Part shown: one piece after another, positions 7,644 through 11,749 of the stretch
How positions within the stretch are numbered: position 1 is the stretch's first letter
Layout: each line of letters begins with the position of its first letter
Origin: Chitinophagales bacterium
GTDB lineage: Bacteria > Bacteroidota > Bacteroidia > Chitinophagales > BACL12
NCBI GenBank assembly: GCA_014380545.1
Contig: JACMJP010000375.1
Coordinates: forward strand, 1-11,749
Direction of reading: 5' to 3'
DNA: 11,749 nt
Notes under the pieces: model-generated
Database searches by the model: none
Seen by the model: the letters and a program-made list of their open reading frames with translations, nothing else
What the model was told of the DNA's origin: nothing
Made by a program: the position numbers and the translations under genes

Positions 7644-7651
7644 TATATTTG
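7644..7651 (+). promoter_or_regulatory. Candidate -7 element for the TonB-dependent receptor gene
   Basis: TATATTTG matches TAnnTTTG exactly. Transcription would start near 7657, giving a leader of about 48 nt before the ATG at 7705. The -33 region holds only a T-run (7614-7621) rather than a clear TTTG. The element lies 5 bp from an opposing exact match on the minus strand. Confidence 0.5.
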
Positions 7652-7656
7652 GAATT

Positions 7657-7664
7657 CAAAATTA
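7657..7664 (-). promoter_or_regulatory. Candidate -7 element for the kinase-hemL-kinase-regulator unit
   Basis: The minus strand reads TAATTTTG, an exact TAnnTTTG match. A TTTC about 18 bp upstream could serve as a weak -33. Transcription would begin near 7651, leaving a leader of about 47 nt before the TTG at 7604. It points away from the receptor promoter, and the two elements share one short melted region. Confidence 0.5.
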
Positions 7665-7704
7665 ATGCTTATTATTAGCATCGAAATCCTAAACTACCTA
7701 TTCT

Positions 7705-10626
7705 ATGAGGAAAAAATGTACACTCTTTTCTATTTTGTGTTTAGTATCCATACTGCATATTAACGCACAAACAATCCGCACAATTACAGGCACCGTTAAA
7801 GATTCTAAATCAAATGAAACCATTCCCGGTGTAAGTGTTTTTGTAAAAGAAGATAATACAAACGGAACAGTTACGGATATTGACGGAAAATTTTCCTTAG
7901 ATATTCCCTCCACTGCCTCAACACTTATTTTCAGATATGTTGGCTATTTCGAAATTGAAAAACCTGTTACAGCAGGTTCGGTAATGGATATTAGCATGGA
8001 TGCTGCAAATGTAAATTTGGATGCCTTTGTAATAAGTGCATCCCGAAGGGAAGAAAAAATATTAGATGCACCTGCAAGTATCAGTTTAATTACTGCACAA
8101 CAAATTAAAAATACTGTTGCCATTTCACCTACTGATAATTTAAAAGGAACACCAGGAGTTGATGTTATGAATACAGGATTAGTGCAAACAAATGTAGTTA
8201 CAAGAGGATTTAATAATATTTTTTCCGGTGCATTATTAACAATGGTAGATAACAGGTACGCAACTGTTCCATCGCTGAGAGTGAATATTAATATGTTTAT
8301 CCCGACAGATAATACCGATCTCGACAGAATAGAAGTTTTAAGAGGGCCTGCATCTGCTTTATACGGGCCCAATTGTTCAAATGGTGTTTTACATATGATA
8401 ACAAAATCACCTATTGACCAGGAAAAAAAATTCACAACAACATTTAGTGCCGGTATCGGGTTTCGCAGCAAAATAGATGACACAATTGCAATATCAAATC
8501 CCATAGATCCTTCTACAGGAAATGTTTATTTAAATTATACTCCGCAATTTGATTACGAATCTATTGGCGATAGATTAATGTACACAGCAGCGTTTCGCCA
8601 TAGCGGAAGAATTTCTGAAAAATTCGGATATAAAATTCTCACAACCTATTTTTCAGGAACTGACTGGTTGTATGATGACCCGCTTGAACCAAACAGAATA
8701 TTAAAAGGATATCAAACTTCAGAAGGCAGGCAAAATGATCCTGATTCAATTGATAATATCAGGAATAATTCACTGGAGAAAATTGGATTAGATGGCAGAT
8801 TAGATTTTCGCCCCAAAGATGATATAGAAATTATTTTTGCATCTGGCATCACACAAAATGATGGAATTGAATTGACAGGCATCGGTGCAGGCCAGGCAGT
8901 AAATTGGAAATATTATTATTCGCAATTACGCTTCCGGAATAAAAGATTATTTGCACAGGCATTTATAAATGGAAGTAATTCAGGAGAAACATTTATTTTA
9001 CGCACAGGAGATTATATTACAGACCAGAGTAAAGTAATGGCCGGGCAGGTACAATATTCAAGTGACCTCTTTAATAAAGATCTTTATTTAGTTTATGGAA
9101 TAGATGCACTATTAACAAGGCCAAATACAAACGGAACAATTAACGGAAGAAATGAAGAAGATGATGAAATAACAGAGATCGGCGCATATGTGCAGGGTGA
9201 TTATAAAATAAATGAACAGTTTAATATCATTGGTGCATTGCGCTATGATTATCACAATTTTGTTGATGATCCATTTTTTTCTCCAAGAGCAGCACTTGTA
9301 TATAAACCAAATGCAAAGCAAACATTTCGTGCAACATTTAACCGTTCGTTCAGCGCACCATCATCAAATAATTTAAATCTTGATATTTTGCAATTAGTTG
9401 ATCTCGGTGGCCTTGGTGCCTTTGGACAGGATCTTTTTAGTTTAGATTATTTACCAAGTATCGGCGCAAGGGCAGTTGGTAATCGTGGCGGTTTTACATT
9501 TTCTTATGATGAAAACGGGCTGCCGCAATTTCATTCGCCTTATGCACTTGCAATGGGCGACCCAACCGATCAATATTATTCATTGGGAGAAAATAGTATT
9601 TTAAATAATTACACATGGGATGTTGCAGTTAATTTATTATATGAAGGAATTGTGGATGCGTCAGGATTAAATTTACCTACAGTAAAATCTATTTTCGGTC
9701 CTTTTCTTCCATCCGACATTTCAGGGATTGCGAATAACACTGCATTATTAAATTTAACAACAGGCGAATTTGAGCCCATTGATCCTTCAACTGTGCAGGA
9801 TTTTGGAGGCATTCGCAACTCTGCAACAAATACATACGAGATAGGTTGGAAAGGTGCACTTGCCGATAGTAAATTATTTGTTACGCTGGATGTTTACAGA
9901 GATGATAAAAAAGATTTTGTAAGCCCGCTCACGAATATTACACCAAATGTTTTTCTTGATGCCGCTACATTAACTTCGTATGTTGCACCATATATTACAG
10001 AAGTGTATAACGATACACTTTATTCTATAAATGCAAGTTTGGTTGATGCTTCATTTGATGCAAATGATGATGGAAGTGGCTTGGAAGAATTTATTGCAAC
10101 AGTGGTTGGAGCCGGTGCAGGTGTTCCTATGGGTACAATTGTTCCAACGCAATATGATGATGCATCCTTATATGTTACCTATGTAAATATTGGTGATGTT
10201 ACAGTTTATGGTTCTGATCTCGGAGTTACCTATTATGTAAATGATGATCTTAAAATATCTTTTGCTTATTCATGGGTTGATAAAGATTCCATTCCCGTTG
10301 AAGGTGCACAACTTGGTTATGTTGCATTAAATGCACCCAAAAATAAAATTGGTGTAAGGGCAAGCTACGATATAAATAAAATTGATATGAATGTTGGATT
10401 AACTTTCCGCTGGCAGGAAAGTTTCCCCGCAAACTCCGGGGCTTATGTTGGTCCCGTTGACGATGTGCATGATATGGACCTCACATTAAATTATTTTCCT
10501 GATTTCTGGAATGATTCGCAGTTCTCTTTTTTAATTACCAATTTATATAACCACGAACAGCAATATTTTGTTGGTTCACCTGTAATAGGTAGAACGATGT
10601 TTTTTAAAGTGACGAAATCATTTTAA
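7705..10626 (+). CDS. TonB-dependent outer-membrane receptor with CarboxypepD_reg-like N-domain
   Basis: Active-transport outer-membrane receptor of 973 residues. A signal peptide (1-21, cleavage probable at INA-QT) is followed by a CarboxypepD_reg-like beta-sandwich (about 25-105; GTVKDSKSNETIPGVSVFVK and VTDIDGKFSLDIP). Next comes the plug (about 118-235, with DRIEVLRGPASALYGPNCSNG at about 207-227), then a 22-strand-type barrel ending in a terminal Phe (VTKSF). The stretch FVISASRREE (108-117) occupies the TonB-box position. FSAP (549-552) corresponds to the FRAP-like barrel motif, but the following strand (TYEIGWKG, 710-717) comes only about 158 residues later, implying a very long extracellular insert. 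A second insert near 740-822 has a DANDDGSG calcium-loop-like motif. No SusD-like lipoprotein gene follows, so this is not a SusC. The ligand is unknown; iron/haem and other substrates are all possible. An in-frame stop lies 12 bp before the ATG, which fixes the start; no Shine-Dalgarno is seen. Confidence 0.95.
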   Translation: MRKKCTLFSILCLVSILHINAQTIRTITGTVKDSKSNETIPGVSVFVKEDNTNGTVTDIDGKFSLDIPSTASTLIFRYVGYFEIEKPVTAGSVMDISMDAANVNLDAFVISASRREEKILDAPASISLITAQQIKNTVAISPTDNLKGTPGVDVMNTGLVQTNVVTRGFNNIFSGALLTMVDNRYATVPSLRVNINMFIPTDNTDLDRIEVLRGPASALYGPNCSNGVLHMITKSPIDQEKKFTTTFSAGIGFRSKIDDTIAISNPIDPSTGNVYLNYTPQFDYESIGDRLMYTAAFRHSGRISEKFGYKILTTYFSGTDWLYDDPLEPNRILKGYQTSEGRQNDPDSIDNIRNNSLEKIGLDGRLDFRPKDDIEIIFASGITQNDGIELTGIGAGQAVNWKYYYSQLRFRNKRLFAQAFINGSNSGETFILRTGDYITDQSKVMAGQVQYSSDLFNKDLYLVYGIDALLTRPNTNGTINGRNEEDDEITEIGAYVQGDYKINEQFNIIGALRYDYHNFVDDPFFSPRAALVYKPNAKQTFRATFNRSFSAPSSNNLNLDILQLVDLGGLGAFGQDLFSLDYLPSIGARAVGNRGGFTFSYDENGLPQFHSPYALAMGDPTDQYYSLGENSILNNYTWDVAVNLLYEGIVDASGLNLPTVKSIFGPFLPSDISGIANNTALLNLTTGEFEPIDPSTVQDFGGIRNSATNTYEIGWKGALADSKLFVTLDVYRDDKKDFVSPLTNITPNVFLDAATLTSYVAPYITEVYNDTLYSINASLVDASFDANDDGSGLEEFIATVVGAGAGVPMGTIVPTQYDDASLYVTYVNIGDVTVYGSDLGVTYYVNDDLKISFAYSWVDKDSIPVEGAQLGYVALNAPKNKIGVRASYDINKIDMNVGLTFRWQESFPANSGAYVGPVDDVHDMDLTLNYFPDFWNDSQFSFLITNLYNHEQQYFVGSPVIGRTMFFKVTKSF

Positions 10627-10646
10627 AATTTTCTAATTTATTTTGC

Positions 10647-10682
10647 AAGCACAATGATATTAAAAAGTCATTGTGCTTTTTT
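10647..10682 (+). terminator. Intrinsic terminator after the TonB-dependent receptor
   Basis: AAGCACAATGA (10647-10657) pairs perfectly with TCATTGTGCTT (10668-10678) across a 10-nt loop and runs into a T6 tract (10677-10682). It lies 20 bp after the receptor stop. The next gene starts only 11 nt beyond the T-run, so that gene has almost no room for a promoter of its own. Confidence 0.92.
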
Positions 10683-10693
10683 AATTTTATAAC

Positions 10694-11749
10694 ATGAAGA
10701 ACCCAAATCTTCCTTTCATCCTATTCAATGTTACATGTATTTTAGTTTTATCTATTTCAGTATTGGTGCAGGAAGGGATGTTTATGGATGCAGTTTTATA
10801 TACAGATGTGTCAAGAAATTTAAGCGAAGGTTACGGCACATTCTGGTTGCCGCAATTCAGTTATCATAATGTATCCGGTATGCCTGGTTTTCTTGAGCAC
10901 CCACCCTTGGTTTTTGGCATACAATCCGTTTTCTTCAAAATTTTCGGCGATCAAATATTTACTGAAAGGATATATGTATTCTTCTGTTTATGCCTTTCCA
11001 TTTTTCTTGTACTCAAGATCTGGAAATTAATTTCAAATAGCAGGGAAGAAAAAAATATTTACTGGTTGCCTGTTTTTTTATGGCTCATCATGCCAATCGC
11101 CTTTTGGACTTATCAAAACAATATGCACGAAAATACCATGGTGGTATTTATTTTATGCTCTGTATATTTTTACTTAGTAAGCAGAAAAAAGAAAAAATAT
11201 TTTTATTTATCCATCGCCGCTCTCTCAATTTTTCTGTCAACTTTTAGTAAAGGGTTGCCCGGATTTTTCCCTCTTACGCTTCCATTTTTATATTGGTTAT
11301 GTTTCAGAAAAAACAATTTCATGCAAATGATTACCGAAATTATTTTCATAACAGCAATTCCTGTGGCGATTTATCTTATCTTATTTAATTTACCTGCAAG
11401 CAAAGAAAGCCTCAATCATTATTTATTCGATCGTGTGCTTCACCGTATTGATGCAGATCCTACTGTTAAGAGCAGGTTTTATATTTTAGGTGCAATTGCG
11501 ATGCAGGTGATGATTCCTGTTGTAATTGTTAGTAGTGTCGTAATGATAGCAAAAAAGAAAAATGCATTCCATCTGCAAAATGAAAAATTACGGAGCAGTA
11601 TTTTTTTTATTCTGATTGGTTTATGCGGTTCTCTTCCTATAATGTTGACGCTGGTGCAAAAAACATTTTATTTCACCCCATCTCTTCCTTTTTTGGGGAT
11701 TGGATTCGCTTTGCTTATAAACCAGCCGGTTTCCAAATTTATTTACCAA
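10694..11749 (+). CDS. Polytopic GT39/PMT_2-type glycosyltransferase, 3' end beyond window
   Basis: Integral-membrane GT-C fold transferase; such enzymes move sugars from polyprenyl-phosphate carriers onto lipids, proteins or glycans outside the inner membrane. The 352 visible residues start with MKNPNLPFILFNV and a membrane segment (about 7-26). The first external loop has DAVLYTDVSRNLSEG (32-46, with the family's acidic residue at Asp32) and, about 35 residues on, the EHPPL motif (68-72) before the next hydrophobic stretch FGIQSVFFKIFG. This spacing is typical of ArnT/PMT_2-like proteins. About seven more hydrophobic segments follow, separated by short basic loops (for example SRKKKKYF). 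The reading frame stays open to the last base; family members are commonly 450-600 residues, so a substantial part is missing. No Shine-Dalgarno is seen. Donor and acceptor cannot be deduced, and no other glycan genes are in view. Confidence 0.85.
   Translation, partial: MKNPNLPFILFNVTCILVLSISVLVQEGMFMDAVLYTDVSRNLSEGYGTFWLPQFSYHNVSGMPGFLEHPPLVFGIQSVFFKIFGDQIFTERIYVFFCLCLSIFLVLKIWKLISNSREEKNIYWLPVFLWLIMPIAFWTYQNNMHENTMVVFILCSVYFYLVSRKKKKYFYLSIAALSIFLSTFSKGLPGFFPLTLPFLYWLCFRKNNFMQMITEIIFITAIPVAIYLILFNLPASKESLNHYLFDRVLHRIDADPTVKSRFYILGAIAMQVMIPVVIVSSVVMIAKKKNAFHLQNEKLRSSIFFILIGLCGSLPIMLTLVQKTFYFTPSLPFLGIGFALLINQPVSKFIYQ

Noticed and set aside
7665..7681. Inverted repeat ATGCT-tattatt-AGCAT in the divergent region
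   Set aside because: The arms are only 5 bp in AT-rich DNA with no T-tract after it; it falls between promoter elements and is likely chance.
7944..8504. Antisense open frame opposite the receptor plug domain
   Set aside because: The plus strand carries the full signal peptide, CarboxypepD_reg-like and plug motifs in an unbroken frame; the antisense product has no family features.
7705..10626. Assignment of the receptor as a SusC-type glycan importer
   Set aside because: No SusD-like lipoprotein or carbohydrate enzyme adjoins it; a terminator and a glycosyltransferase follow instead.
7705..10626. Assignment of the receptor as a haem receptor because hem genes are nearby
   Set aside because: The FRAP/NPNL pair with its histidine is not seen; only a degenerate FSAP is present and the following segment is a long insert. 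Proximity alone is not enough.

Overview
The window looks like chromosomal DNA from a member of the Bacteroidota. The base composition is AT-rich. Gene starts mostly lack Shine-Dalgarno sequences. Several intergenic octamers match the TAnnTTTG -7 element of that phylum. There is also a large TonB-dependent receptor with an N-terminal carboxypeptidase-regulatory-like domain. The class cannot be fixed from this sequence alone, and no mobile element, CRISPR array, tRNA or rRNA is visible.

Layout. Positions 1-7604 are all on the minus strand. In transcription order they hold a 12-TM NtrY-like sensor histidine kinase (7604-3897, apparently with a TTG start), hemL (3861-2548), a two-TM sensor histidine kinase whose start overlaps the hemL stop by one base (2548-1556), and an OmpR/PhoB-type response regulator (1427-735). 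A strong hairpin terminator follows (679-708), then hemH (638 to the window edge, C-terminus missing). A 100-bp divergent intergenic region (7605-7704) separates this cluster from a plus-strand TonB-dependent receptor (7705-10626). The receptor ends at a textbook intrinsic terminator (10647-10682). A plus-strand polytopic GT39/PMT-type glycosyltransferase starts 11 nt after the terminator's T-run and runs off the right edge.

How the genes may work together. hemL (an early tetrapyrrole step) and hemH (the last step, iron insertion) bracket a two-component system, and an additional orphan kinase heads the transcription unit. This suggests, but does not prove, a link between haem supply and envelope or iron sensing. 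The 128-bp gap between the small kinase and its regulator carries six TGTC half-sites, mostly in 11-bp steps, which is the spacing expected of an OmpR/PhoB-family operator. Autoregulation of the regulator gene is therefore plausible. In the divergent region, two exact TAnnTTTG elements face away from each other 5 bp apart, so the kinase-hem unit and the outer-membrane receptor may share one bidirectional promoter.
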